39,302 nucleotides of DNA from Pontibaca salina (GCF_016307205.1 NZ_JAEIJD010000016.1:1-39302); one strand, 5' to 3'. Counted from the first letter of the stretch, positions 9,080 to 17,500 are shown. The notes: a model not told the origin generated them from the sequence alone. Program-made: numbers and translations.

Positions 9080-12000
9080 ATGAATATCGCGGTCAGCAAC
9101 ACCAAGGAAATCGCGCTGGAACAGGCCATCGAACGGCACCTGACCGGCGTCATTACAGAGGATCTGACCACAGGCGCCACGCCCACCGGCCCTTTCCGCA
9201 TCGGCCGTCCTTCTGACTTTGACGCGCGCCTCGCCCTCGACACCGCTCTGTTCTGGGAGTTTCTCGAAGCCACCCAGGACAAGGCGCTGGAAAAGCTCAA
9301 GACCCGTAATCCGGCCGACTGGCAGGCCAAGATCCTCGGCCAGTTCGACAGGTTGGTTAAGCGCAGGGGCATCCTGCACATCCTGAAAAAGGGTCTGCCT
9401 GTCGATGATGCCCACTTCACCCTCATGTATCCCGCGCCTTTGGCCAGCTCGGCACAAAGGGTTCATGATAATTTCGCTGCCAATATCTGGAGCGTGACCC
9501 GGCAGGTCCATCACTCCCTCGCCAACCCGTATGAATCAGTCGACATGGTGCTGTTCCTAAACGGCCTGCCCATCGTCACGCTGGAGCTGAAGAACGCCTG
9601 GACCCACCAGACAGCTCGCTATCACGGCCAGAAGCAATATCGCGAACGCGACGCCAGCCAGACCCTGCTGACCTTCGGCCGCGTGCTGGTTCATATGACC
9701 GCCGATACCGACGAGGTTTGGATGGCAACCAAGCTTACAGGCTCGCGGCGCGACTTCTTGCCGTTCAATAAGGGCCACAACGAGGGTGCCGGCAACCCGC
9801 CCAACCCCGAGGGTCACAAGACCGCCTATCTCTGGGAAGAGGTGTTCCAGCCTGAAAGCCTTGCTGGGATCATCCAGCATTTCGTCTTGCTGGAGGGTAA
9901 GAACACCGACCCTCTGGCGAAGAAGACCCTGATCTTTCCGCGCTACCAACAGCTTGATGTGGTGCGCAAGCTCTTGGCCCACACTGCCGCCCATGGTGTC
10001 GGACACAGCTATCTGATCCAGCATTCCGCCGGATCGGGCAAGTCCAACAGCATCACTTGGGCGGCTTATCAACTGATCGAGACCTACCCGAAAAGTGTGG
10101 ACTTGCCAGGCGCACGGGCGCTGGATGCACCCCTGTTTGACAGCGTGATCGTGGTGACGGATCGGCGCCTCCTGGACAAACAATTGCGCGACAATATTCG
10201 CGATTTCTCGGAAGTGAAGAACATCGTCGCCCCGGCCGTGCGGTCGGCCGATCTAAAGACGGCGCTGGAGACCGGCAAGAAAATCATCATCACTACAATT
10301 CAGAAGTTCCCGGTAATCGTTGATGGCATCGCGGACCTGAGCGACAAGCGCTTCGCCGTGATTATCGATGAAGCCCATAGCAGTCAGAGCGGCCTTGCCC
10401 ATGACAAGATGAACCAGGCCATGGGGGGCGGCGAGGATCTGGATGAGGTAGACCCGCAGGACAAGATCCTTGCCGCCATGCAGGCGCGCAAGATGCGTGG
10501 CAATGCCTCCTACTTTGCTTTTACCGCAACGCCGAAACACACAACCTTGGAGAAATTCGGCACCCAGCAGCCGGATGGCCGGTTCAAGCCCTTTCACCTC
10601 TACAGCATGAAACAAGCCATCGAAGAGGGTTTCATCCTCGACGTGCTGGCCAATTATACGACCTATAAAAGCTATTACGAAATCCAGAAGTCCATCGAGG
10701 ACAATCCTCTTTTTGACACCGCGAAGGCACAGAAAAAGCTACGCGCTTTCGTTGAGCGCAGCCAGCAGACGATCAATACCAAGGCCGAGATCATGGTCGA
10801 GGATTTCATGAACAACGTCGTGAATGCCAAAAAGCTGCGCGGCAAAGGCAAGGGTATGATCGTTACCCAGGACATCGAGATGGCGATCCGATACTACAAG
10901 GCCGTGCAGGCCGAGCTGGCAAAGCGCGGGAACCCGTTTAAAGCCCTGATCGCATTCTCCGGCGATAAAGAGGTCGACGGGATCAAGTATACCGAGGCTG
11001 AGATGAACGGCTTCCCGGAGGACAAGACCCGCACCGAGTTCGACAAGGATGAGTTCCGCCTCCTGGTGGTGGCGAATAAATACCTGACCGGTTTTGATCA
11101 GCCCAAGCTCTGCGCGATGTATGTCGACAAAAAGCTGCAATCCGTTTTGGCAGTGCAGGCCTTGTCACGCTTAAACCGGTCGGCGCCAAAGCTCGGAAAG
11201 CGCACCGAAGACCTCTTCGTGCTCGATTTTTTTAACTCGACGGAAGACATAAAGACCGCCTTTGATCCGTTCTTCACCGTGACGGCTTTGTCGGAGGCAA
11301 CTGATGTCAATGTCCTGCATGATCTGAAGGCCACGCTTGATGATACCGGGATCTATGAATGGTCTGAGGTAGAGGAGTTCTGTAAGCTGTTCTTTGACGG
11401 CGAGGACTCTCAGAAGCTGAGCCCCTTGATCGACACTGCCGCCGAGCGATTCAACGAAGAACTGGAGCTCGAAGACAAGGACAAGATCGACTACAAAATC
11501 AAGGCGAAGCAGTTCGTCAAGGTCTATGGCCAGATGGCCTCGATCATGCCTTTTGAGGTGGTCGACTGGGAGAAGCTGTTCTGGTTCCTGAAGTTCTTAG
11601 TGCCAAAGTTGAACATTCAAGACCCCACTCAAGATGCGTTGGGCGAGCTGCTGGAGGCTGTTGATCTGTCTTCATACGGACTGGAACGCACAAAACTGAA
11701 CCAGTCGATTGGGTTGGATGCAGCCGAAACCGAACTCGACCCACAGAATCCTAATCCGCGAGGCTACCGAGAGGGTGAAGTTCAGGAGGACCCACTCGAA
11801 GAAATTATTCGCAGTTTCAACGAACGCTGGTTCCACAACTGGACTGCAACCCCTGAGGAAAAACGCGTAAGATTCCTGAGTATTGTCAAAAGCGTTGAGG
11901 CGCATCCCGACTACGAGGAAAAATACAATGAAAACCCTGACCCATACTCTCAGGATCTGGCTTTCAAGAAAATCGTGAGAGACGTGATGCTACGTCGACG

Positions 12001-12100
12001 CAAGGAAGATCTCGAATTCTATAAGCTTTACGCGCAAGAAGAGACATTTTCGTCGGCTCTGCATCAAAATATCAAAAATGCCCTTAATCGCGCCGCGTAA
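9080..12100 (+). CDS. hsdR: Type I restriction endonuclease subunit HsdR
   Basis: HsdR is the ATP-driven translocase and nuclease of the complex. The N-terminal nuclease domain includes the PD-(D/E)xK element around residues 169-171 (LELKN). Superfamily 2 helicase motifs follow: Walker A at about 315-322 (HSAGSGKS), DEAH at 430-433 (DEAHSSQSG), and motif III (FAFTATP). Motifs V and VI lie further on (TGFDQPKL, QALSRLNR). The 1006-residue length is normal, and a helical C-terminal domain for binding the methylase is present. With hsdM and hsdS it makes a complete, apparently functional type I system. Confidence 0.95.
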   Translation: MNIAVSNTKEIALEQAIERHLTGVITEDLTTGATPTGPFRIGRPSDFDARLALDTALFWEFLEATQDKALEKLKTRNPADWQAKILGQFDRLVKRRGILHILKKGLPVDDAHFTLMYPAPLASSAQRVHDNFAANIWSVTRQVHHSLANPYESVDMVLFLNGLPIVTLELKNAWTHQTARYHGQKQYRERDASQTLLTFGRVLVHMTADTDEVWMATKLTGSRRDFLPFNKGHNEGAGNPPNPEGHKTAYLWEEVFQPESLAGIIQHFVLLEGKNTDPLAKKTLIFPRYQQLDVVRKLLAHTAAHGVGHSYLIQHSAGSGKSNSITWAAYQLIETYPKSVDLPGARALDAPLFDSVIVVTDRRLLDKQLRDNIRDFSEVKNIVAPAVRSADLKTALETGKKIIITTIQKFPVIVDGIADLSDKRFAVIIDEAHSSQSGLAHDKMNQAMGGGEDLDEVDPQDKILAAMQARKMRGNASYFAFTATPKHTTLEKFGTQQPDGRFKPFHLYSMKQAIEEGFILDVLANYTTYKSYYEIQKSIEDNPLFDTAKAQKKLRAFVERSQQTINTKAEIMVEDFMNNVVNAKKLRGKGKGMIVTQDIEMAIRYYKAVQAELAKRGNPFKALIAFSGDKEVDGIKYTEAEMNGFPEDKTRTEFDKDEFRLLVVANKYLTGFDQPKLCAMYVDKKLQSVLAVQALSRLNRSAPKLGKRTEDLFVLDFFNSTEDIKTAFDPFFTVTALSEATDVNVLHDLKATLDDTGIYEWSEVEEFCKLFFDGEDSQKLSPLIDTAAERFNEELELEDKDKIDYKIKAKQFVKVYGQMASIMPFEVVDWEKLFWFLKFLVPKLNIQDPTQDALGELLEAVDLSSYGLERTKLNQSIGLDAAETELDPQNPNPRGYREGEVQEDPLEEIIRSFNERWFHNWTATPEEKRVRFLSIVKSVEAHPDYEEKYNENPDPYSQDLAFKKIVRDVMLRRRKEDLEFYKLYAQEETFSSALHQNIKNALNRAA

Positions 12101-12474
12101 CCGCCGCTCCGACACCCAGCCATTCAAAAGCATCACTAACTAAGCAGCCTTGGCGTGGCTCCGCAGTAGATCAACGCTCCATTTTTAAGTTGCGGCTTGC
12201 ATCGCAAACGTCCCTTTGTGGACCTTTTGGGCCGGTTTCGACGATCGGCAGTCAGGGCGAGAAGCGGACTTTCACTGCAGGTGCAAGAGGTCTGGTGGTC
12301 CGGCAAATAAAGCCGCCATTTGTCACGTTAGCATGACTTCTTAAAAATCCTAAGGTTGAGTTCCGTGATGGTATCCTTCACCTTCAAGATGCCGCTTGGT
12401 CACGCGCCACCAGCTTTCACTCATATCTCAATAGACCGACGCGTGATCAATTTTGGAATTGGAAAGGTCAACAC
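12101..12474. other. Intergenic region between hsdR and the PIN gene
   Basis: The 374 bp contain the first copy of the 36-bp island repeat (12247-12282) and the ribosome-binding site of the PIN gene (GGAAAGG, 7 nt before its TTG). The PIN frame is open back to a TGA near 12333 but offers no ATG or GTG there. No terminator with a T-run is apparent after hsdR. Confidence 0.5.
12247..12282 (+). repeat. Island interspersed repeat, copy A
   Basis: The 36-bp segment runs from GGCAGTCAGGGCG to TTCACTGCAGGT. It matches copy B (14453-14488) at all but about six positions and copy C (15825-15860) more loosely. All three point the same way. It lies in the joint between the restriction cluster and the PIN gene. 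Confidence 0.65.
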
Positions 12475-13854
12475 TTGGATTACAGCAAATACTCTACAAT
12501 TGTGTTCTTGGATGCAAACGTCATCCTTGAGGGCGGCAAGGTTGGGGATCAGCCATGGCAAGATATTGATGCTTCCGGCGAAATTTTGCTGCTTTTTGTG
12601 CCCCAAGTTTTGAAAGAGATTGATAGCAAGAAGCGGGATGGTCGACTTGCAAAGCATGCACGGGACTTCAATCGGTTGATTGCGCCCGCAGCCGAGACTG
12701 GCGGGCCCGTTCGATTGGTTGACGGTCCGCCTTTGGTTGATCTGTCACTTGCAGTGACAAACCGCATCGATTGGGACAAGCTTCATGATCTTGATCCCGA
12801 GGAACCAGACGCTCGCGTTATAGCGCAGGTGCTCAACGAAAAACACTCCAACTTTGATGCGAGGTTGTTTGTAAGTCAGGATATTAACCCCATCGGGATG
12901 GCGACTCGGCATGGTTTAAAAGTGAAAAGATTGCCGGGAAGCTGGTTGCGAGCAGCTGAACCGAGTCCAGATCAACGAAAGATCAACAAGCTCAAGGAAC
13001 AGGTGCGGGTGTCGAAGGCCACCGAGCCAGACCTTGAGGTACTGGTGAAATTTTCAAGTGGCGAACCATTCGAGCATGTTGCAGTTCCAGACCTGACTCC
13101 AGATCAGAAACACGAGTTACAGCGGGTCATAATCGATAAAAATCCAAGGGCTTCGCAGGGGCAAGGTGGTATGTTTGCTGCTTCACTAAATTATGACCAT
13201 GAATACAATGAGAAATACGAGCGATGGGTGAACAAGACACTACCGAAATTCGTCGATTCTCTTAGCTGTGACATCAATCTCATGTACGCGCAAACGCCGA
13301 TATCTCTGGAGCTCCGCAATAACGGAGCAGTTCAAGCAGAGGACTTGGTTCTACATGTGAACGTGCGTAATGGTACAATATCAGATCGTTGGACTATTGT
13401 CCCAGCGTGGCCCTTTGCTCCGAGACCGGATGCGAACAGATTTCTCTCCGGAATCCATAGCTACACATCGTTGAGTGACGTTCGCAAGCCGAACATTGGC
13501 CGTCATGAGATGTATTTCGAAAATGATGCCGATGGTGGCGATTCATTTGAGGTCCATTGTCAGGATTTCCGGCACGGTCGGAGCTGGGTATTTGATGCTA
13601 TCTTGACCGCAGAACCAACAACGAACGACGATGTCGTTCTGATTATTGGCATCACGGCCTCTAACATGAGAGGAAGCAAAAAGAAGGTGTTCAAACTTTC
13701 TCATGCTATCAGCTCAAAAGAGCTGTCTTCGATCTATGATATAAGAGACTTGGAGTTTATAGGTGATCTGCCAATGAAAGAGGAGCTGAAACAGTTGGAC
13801 GAAGATCATGTTTTCTCCCGGCTCAATATATTGAACTATGACGACAAGGATTGA
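12475..13854 (+). CDS. PIN-domain protein with C-terminal extension
   Basis: The N-terminal 150 residues are a PIN-type nuclease domain with the expected acidic quartet: D13 (VFLDANVIL), E48 (VLKEIDSKK), D112 (EEPDARVIAQ) and D136 (LFVSQDI). PIN domains cleave RNA with divalent metal ions. The remaining 300 residues look largely beta-rich and I do not recognise them. The start is TTG at 12475: no ATG or GTG exists upstream in frame, and GGAAAGG lies 7 nt before it. At 459 residues it is far larger than VapC toxins and has no adjacent antitoxin. It stands alone between two island repeats. A stress or defence ribonuclease is plausible but inferred. Confidence 0.75.
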   Translation: MDYSKYSTIVFLDANVILEGGKVGDQPWQDIDASGEILLLFVPQVLKEIDSKKRDGRLAKHARDFNRLIAPAAETGGPVRLVDGPPLVDLSLAVTNRIDWDKLHDLDPEEPDARVIAQVLNEKHSNFDARLFVSQDINPIGMATRHGLKVKRLPGSWLRAAEPSPDQRKINKLKEQVRVSKATEPDLEVLVKFSSGEPFEHVAVPDLTPDQKHELQRVIIDKNPRASQGQGGMFAASLNYDHEYNEKYERWVNKTLPKFVDSLSCDINLMYAQTPISLELRNNGAVQAEDLVLHVNVRNGTISDRWTIVPAWPFAPRPDANRFLSGIHSYTSLSDVRKPNIGRHEMYFENDADGGDSFEVHCQDFRHGRSWVFDAILTAEPTTNDDVVLIIGITASNMRGSKKKVFKLSHAISSKELSSIYDIRDLEFIGDLPMKEELKQLDEDHVFSRLNILNYDDKD

Positions 13855-13876
13855 TCCAGCCTCAAAATTCGCTTTC

Positions 13877-13910
13877 GCGGCGAAGGGCCGCTAATCGGGC
13901 TGCAACTGCA
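13877..13910 (-). repeat. Island interspersed repeat, degenerate inverted copy D
   Basis: GCGGCGAAGG-CCGCTAATCGGGCTGCAACTGCA aligns, with about ten differences and a 2-nt gap, to the reverse complement of copy B. It starts 22 bp after the PIN gene stop, so copies A and D bracket that gene in opposite orientation. The match is weak enough that chance cannot be excluded. Confidence 0.35.
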
Positions 13911-13979
13911 GCATCTTGAAAGAGGCTCTAACGTTCGGTTCGGGCGGCATGGATGAAAACACGCTATAGATAAATAAGC

Positions 13980-14005
13980 TCCGCTATGCTGCTAAAAATA
14001 GCGGA
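13980..14005 (-). terminator. Hairpin at the end of the small ORF
   Basis: TCCGCTAT and ATAGCGGA form a perfect 8-bp stem with a 10-nt loop that includes the stop codon of the small minus-strand ORF. The sequence after it on the minus strand (GCTTATTTATC) is only partly T-rich, so it may be a weak terminator or an mRNA-stabilising hairpin. Confidence 0.4.
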
Positions 14006-14109
14006 TCAATGGGTGGTATGGTGCCACCAAGGAAACCCGCTCCGAACGACACTGCGAATTCATGAAGAGCTTCGTGGTCGGACTGACCTGCCACTGACTT
14101 TTCTTCCAT
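13984..14109 (-). CDS. Candidate small protein (41 residues)
   Basis: The ATG at 14109 is preceded by AAAGGAGA with 6 nt spacing, the best Shine-Dalgarno in this part of the island. The peptide is acidic at first (MEEKSVAGQSDHEALHEF) and then glycine-rich and hydrophobic (VSFGAGFLGG, IDPLFLAA). The same frame is open upstream to a TTG at 14247, which would add a strongly hydrophobic segment (PLVLSVLALILLVLIIA) followed by a basic stretch, giving an 87-residue membrane protein. Either form could be real. No family is recognised, and a toxin or peptide role is only a thought. Confidence 0.4.
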   Translation of the reverse strand: MEEKSVAGQSDHEALHEFAVSFGAGFLGGTIPPIDPLFLAA

Positions 14110-14430
14110 AGTGGATCTCCTTTCTTTTCTGGCGCCCTTACGTAGCAAATGTTTCGAGGCAATGATTAGAACCAGCAAGATCAGAGCGAGTACTGATAAC
14201 ACCAGAGGTGTTGCCCCCCACCACCCCAGAGACCCAAGGGTCCCCAACCGAATGACCTTCGAAGCATGGCATTGACGAGTTCCAGGTCAAGCCGGCCCGT
14301 TGCTACAAGGGGCCTATTCTTGGTCTGGAACTATTCTTGGACTGCGCGATGATGCATGCGAAAGACTGCTTTGCCGATGCTGCATCACAGCTACCGCCGT
14401 CGGTATGAACGCGGCTTAGGGCCGATCAAG

Positions 14431-14462
14431 GCGGCCGGCAGTCAAGGCGGCCGGCAGTCAGG
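14431..14462 (+). repeat. Tandem 16-bp duplication
   Basis: GCGGCCGGCAGTCAAG (14431-14446) is followed directly by GCGGCCGGCAGTCAGG (14447-14462), one base different. The second unit runs into island repeat copy B, so the left edge of that repeat has been duplicated here. Confidence 0.7.
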
Positions 14463-14488
14463 GCGGTAACCGGACCTTCGCTGCAGGT
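14453..14488 (+). repeat. Island interspersed repeat, copy B
   Basis: The 36-bp unit runs from GGCAGTCAGGGCG to TTCGCTGCAGGT. It ends exactly where the TetR-like remnant begins, so the junction between repeat and gene fragment is sharp. Confidence 0.65.
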
Positions 14489-14710
14489 ATGGACGAACGT
14501 CGGCTATGCGTGCACAAGGAACAAGTCGAAAGCATCCTTGCGCAGCATCTTTCGGAACTGCTGCCTGATGACCCTGATCGCGTGGCGGCTTTGGCAGCGC
14601 AGTTTGCGTTTCTACTGGAAGGTGCGATGGCACGGGCGGGCCTCGAGGGCAGCAGCGCGCGGATGGTCATGGCAAGGACTATGGTGCGCGACATATTGAA
14701 GGCGCTTTGA
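14489..14710 (+). pseudogene. C-terminal remnant of a TetR-family regulator
   Basis: The 73 residues resemble the helical ligand-binding C-terminus of TetR/AcrR repressors (AALAAQFAFLLEGAMARAGL, ARTMVRDIL). No DNA-binding helix-turn-helix precedes it; the sequence upstream is the 36-bp island repeat. The ATG at 14489 has no convincing ribosome-binding site. It ends immediately before the EamA exporter (TGACATG), as intact TetR-exporter pairs often do. I infer an original regulator-exporter operon truncated by recombination at the repeat. A free-standing small protein is the alternative. Confidence 0.6.
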
Positions 14711-14711
14711 C

Positions 14712-15644
14712 ATGATGCAGGGACAAACTTGGGGTGTGGTCGCAATCTTGTTCTCCGCTGTTGTCTGGGGCACTACCGGAACGGCAGCAACCTTTGCACC
14801 CGATGTGAGCGCCGCCGCGATTGGCGCCGCCGCAATGGGCGTCGGCGGCATCGCACAAGCCTTGGTAGCCGCACGCGGCATCGTGCGATCCCGCGCGACA
14901 CTTTGGGACCAGCGTCGGCTTCTGGTGATTGGCGCGATTTCGGTGGCGATTTATCCACTGGCTTTTTATGGCTCGATGAGGCTGGCGGGCGTGACCGTCG
15001 GAACTGTCATTACCATTGGTTCTGCTCCATTGCTCTCTGCGCTTATCGAATACCTGTTTGACCGAAGACGCCTGACTCTGCGTTGGTCCGCCGGGGCTTT
15101 TGTCGGGCTAATCGGCATGGGGCTTATCTGCGTTGCAGAAAACCTGTCGCACCGCGAAGTGGTCGGTGGCGACTCGGTGCCTTTGGGGGTGTTTCTGGGG
15201 CTGATTGGCGGACTAACCTATGCCCTCTATTCTTGGAGCGCACGGAAAATGATGCTGCAAGGAACGCAGCCATCTGTCGCGATGGGGTCTACTTTCGGCC
15301 TTGGGGGTCTGCTGCTGATGCCGGTGCTGATCGTGACGGGAGGGCCGTTTCTTGCGTCCTGGACGAACGCAGCCGTCGGGATCTACATGGCTGCCGTGCC
15401 GATGTTCCTTGGCTACATTAGCTTTGGTTTTGGGCTCGCCCGTGTGCAGGCCAGCATGGCGACAGTCATCACGCTACTGGAGCCCGTCGTGGCGGCTGTT
15501 CTGGCTGTCCTGATTGTAGGAGAGCGTTTGCCGAGCCTTGGATGGATCGGCGTGGCGATGGTTGTAGGATGCATTGCGATTATCACGCTCCCAAGGCCGC
15601 TCGGTCGTCCGACTCAAGCTCAAACTTCAACTCAACAATCTTGA
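14712..15644 (+). CDS. EamA/DMT-superfamily transporter
   Basis: This 310-residue inner-membrane protein has about ten hydrophobic helices arranged as two EamA repeats (VVAILFSAVVWGTTGTAA near the start, LGVFLGLIGGLTYALYSW in the middle). The second repeat ends in LLEPVVAAVLAVLIVGE, the usual EamA signature, then a final helix and a hydrophilic tail. The family exports metabolites such as amino acids; substrate cannot be read from sequence. Two start codons are adjacent (14712 and 14715). It follows the TetR remnant with 1 bp spacing, so its expression may have escaped repression. Confidence 0.85.
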   Translation: MMQGQTWGVVAILFSAVVWGTTGTAATFAPDVSAAAIGAAAMGVGGIAQALVAARGIVRSRATLWDQRRLLVIGAISVAIYPLAFYGSMRLAGVTVGTVITIGSAPLLSALIEYLFDRRRLTLRWSAGAFVGLIGMGLICVAENLSHREVVGGDSVPLGVFLGLIGGLTYALYSWSARKMMLQGTQPSVAMGSTFGLGGLLLMPVLIVTGGPFLASWTNAAVGIYMAAVPMFLGYISFGFGLARVQASMATVITLLEPVVAAVLAVLIVGERLPSLGWIGVAMVVGCIAIITLPRPLGRPTQAQTSTQQS

Positions 15645-15824
15645 ATTCCCGAAACGGGCTGGAAAGCAGTCCTCTTGAGCTTCCCTGCAAATGGCAGATT
15701 AGTCCGCTGACCGATGTTAGAACCTCCAAAATGCTGCGCGTTGCACGAGTGGCGGCAATGACGAGCCGCGCCGCAGCACCTTGAAGAGGCTCGGGGGTCG
15801 GCTCTGGGCCGGTCGCGACAGTCG

Positions 15825-15860
15825 GGCAGGCAGGGCGGATTGCGGCCATTCGCTGCAAGC
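15825..15860 (+). repeat. Island interspersed repeat, copy C
   Basis: GGCAGGCAGGGCGGATTGCGG to TTCGCTGCAAGC is the most diverged same-orientation copy. It lies in the 230-bp joint between the EamA gene and the 3' end of the convergent retron gene. The rest of that joint shows nothing else supportable. Confidence 0.5.
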
Positions 15861-15874
15861 ACTGTTCGGGTAGC

Positions 15875-17467
15875 TCATTGAGAGTGCTTCGCCTTCTCTG
15901 CAGCCGCGAGGAGCTTGTCGGCCATCTCGCTCAGCTTTGCTTCCTCATCTGCATCGGGACTGGGCCAACTTTCATACAGGATGTCAGCAAGTAGCGGGTA
16001 GTTCTGGCCGACATGGAAGTCATGATCGCAGATTGGGAGTATTCGTCCTTTGCGGTTGATGTTGATCGAGATCGCAGAGTTTAACTCCTTGTTCGTCCAA
16101 CCTTTCTCCGCAAACGTGTTCGAAAGGAACGGAACGAAGAAGTTGGATTTCATCAAACCGATATTGATCTGTTCAACAATCGAGTCGCCCCACGAAATAC
16201 TGCTTTCGTCAAAGAAGACTTTTACGCCGAGGCCAACGAGCTTGTCATGGAGTTTTCTGACCCGTGGCTTGTCTTCGGAAGCATGAGAAAGGAATAGGTC
16301 GAATTCGTGAATCATGTGGGCGTGTTCCTTGATCCAATCTGACGAGTTCGGGTTTGCTTCCATAGCTTGCTTGCAAAGCTTGGAAAGCACCGGATCGCCT
16401 TCTCCTCGAACTTGTTTAATGTAGCCCAGCCAGCCTTCTACGTGGGACCAGAAGGCGTCGGACTTAGATCCAGCTCCAATCCAGAGACTTGCTGCCTGCT
16501 CCATACCATAATTCTTGGCGGAGTAGAGCTTCATTCGCAATCGCTTGATGTCTTTGCGCCAGACATTTGGATACTGATTTACGATGAGGCCAGTCACGAC
16601 TTGCCTCTCATCGAATAGCTGAATCCGCGTCTTGTCCCTGTTGATTTGAAAAGACGAAGTTCGAAATGCCTCCTCAAGGCGCTCGCCCAACTCGACTACA
16701 CGGTCGCCGTATTCTGGTTCCCATCCCTTGATCAAGGACCTTGGTATCTTCTTCGAGCTGGAGGAGAACGTTATATCATCGGCATACCGTGAAAATCGGA
16801 GGTTCTCCTTCGCGGCCAGAGAAATGAGTTCTTTGTCGAGGTTGTGCGCAATCAGGTTGGCGAGAATCGGTGAAGTTTTTGCACCCTGTGGGAGACGGTC
16901 TTGGTAGGTGCAAATACGCGCCAGAATAGTTGCGACGCGGTCATTGTATCCGAATAGCTTTGACATGAAGAGACCGCGAACCCGCGCGAATCCGATAGAC
17001 CCGAAGAAATCTTCAATATCAATGTTCAGTATCCATCTTTGCTTCTGATGGTATTGAGCGTTCGAAAGGAACGAGCGTCCACGGACATACCCATGGACGA
17101 AGGATTTTGGATTGTAGACCTCCAACAAGACGGCTGCAAAGCGTTCTTGTGCCATCGCCAACCCACGCAGAGGTTTGTCTATCGGCCTTGTGCCGCCGCG
17201 TTTCTTTGGGACCTCAAAGGTCTTGTAATACTTGCCTGTCTCTGTGTTCTTAATAACATGAAACAGGCCATCAGGGCGCATCATCAATGCTCCTGCCACA
17301 TCCTTAACGGAGTGCGCAAAGCCAATCAGGAGATGGGCGTTTGCGGGATTGAAATTATTTGGAAGGCCCAACCCTCGTTCTCTACCTTGATCAGGGTCCA
17401 ACGAACGATGATCCGCCGGACCGCCGCGATATTGGACTAACGTTTCAGCGAGCCGCCGGGGATTCAC
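15875..17467 (-). CDS. Retron-type reverse transcriptase fused to a TIR domain
   Basis: This 530-residue protein has a reverse transcriptase at about residues 30-370 and a TIR domain at 388-510. Retron hallmarks are visible: NAxxH at 136-140 (NAQYH, after HGYVRGRSF), the first catalytic Asp in NIDIEDFF (D150), LPQGAKTSP at 192-200, YADD at 228-231, and VTG at 291-293. The N-terminal RGLGLPNN resembles the start region of Ec86 RT. The TIR part opens with EFDLFLSHASEDK and has a candidate NADase glutamate at 461 (WTNKEL). Such RTs make multicopy single-stranded DNA from an adjacent RNA. TIR fusions are inferred to be the toxic effector, depleting NAD when phage perturbs the complex. The start is uncertain: GTG 17467 or TTG 17401, neither with a good ribosome-binding site. 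Confidence 0.9.
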   Translation of the reverse strand: MNPRRLAETLVQYRGGPADHRSLDPDQGRERGLGLPNNFNPANAHLLIGFAHSVKDVAGALMMRPDGLFHVIKNTETGKYYKTFEVPKKRGGTRPIDKPLRGLAMAQERFAAVLLEVYNPKSFVHGYVRGRSFLSNAQYHQKQRWILNIDIEDFFGSIGFARVRGLFMSKLFGYNDRVATILARICTYQDRLPQGAKTSPILANLIAHNLDKELISLAAKENLRFSRYADDITFSSSSKKIPRSLIKGWEPEYGDRVVELGERLEEAFRTSSFQINRDKTRIQLFDERQVVTGLIVNQYPNVWRKDIKRLRMKLYSAKNYGMEQAASLWIGAGSKSDAFWSHVEGWLGYIKQVRGEGDPVLSKLCKQAMEANPNSSDWIKEHAHMIHEFDLFLSHASEDKPRVRKLHDKLVGLGVKVFFDESSISWGDSIVEQINIGLMKSNFFVPFLSNTFAEKGWTNKELNSAISININRKGRILPICDHDFHVGQNYPLLADILYESWPSPDADEEAKLSEMADKLLAAAEKAKHSQ

Positions 17468-17481
17468 CAGCGCAAATTAGA

Positions 17482-17500
17482 GAGCTGAACCTTCAACACC
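17482..17500 (-). repeat. a2-like arm of the candidate retron RNA
   Basis: This is the 3' arm, ending 14 bp before the GTG start of the RT-TIR frame. It pairs with 17731-17748, including an uninterrupted 6-bp GAGCTG/CAGCTC core. Confidence 0.55.

Noticed and set aside
12247-15860. CRISPR-like array made of the 36-bp repeats
   Set aside because: Only three or four diverged copies more than 1 kb apart with genes between them and no cas genes; they are dispersed repeats.
15583-15862. Minus-strand ORFs antisense to the end of the EamA gene
   Set aside because: They have no ribosome-binding site, no domain, and cross the island repeat copy C.
17406-17440. GTCCAA/TTGGAC stem within the 5' RT region as part of the retron RNA
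   Set aside because: It lies downstream of the proposed a2 arm and inside the likely coding region; only six base pairs.
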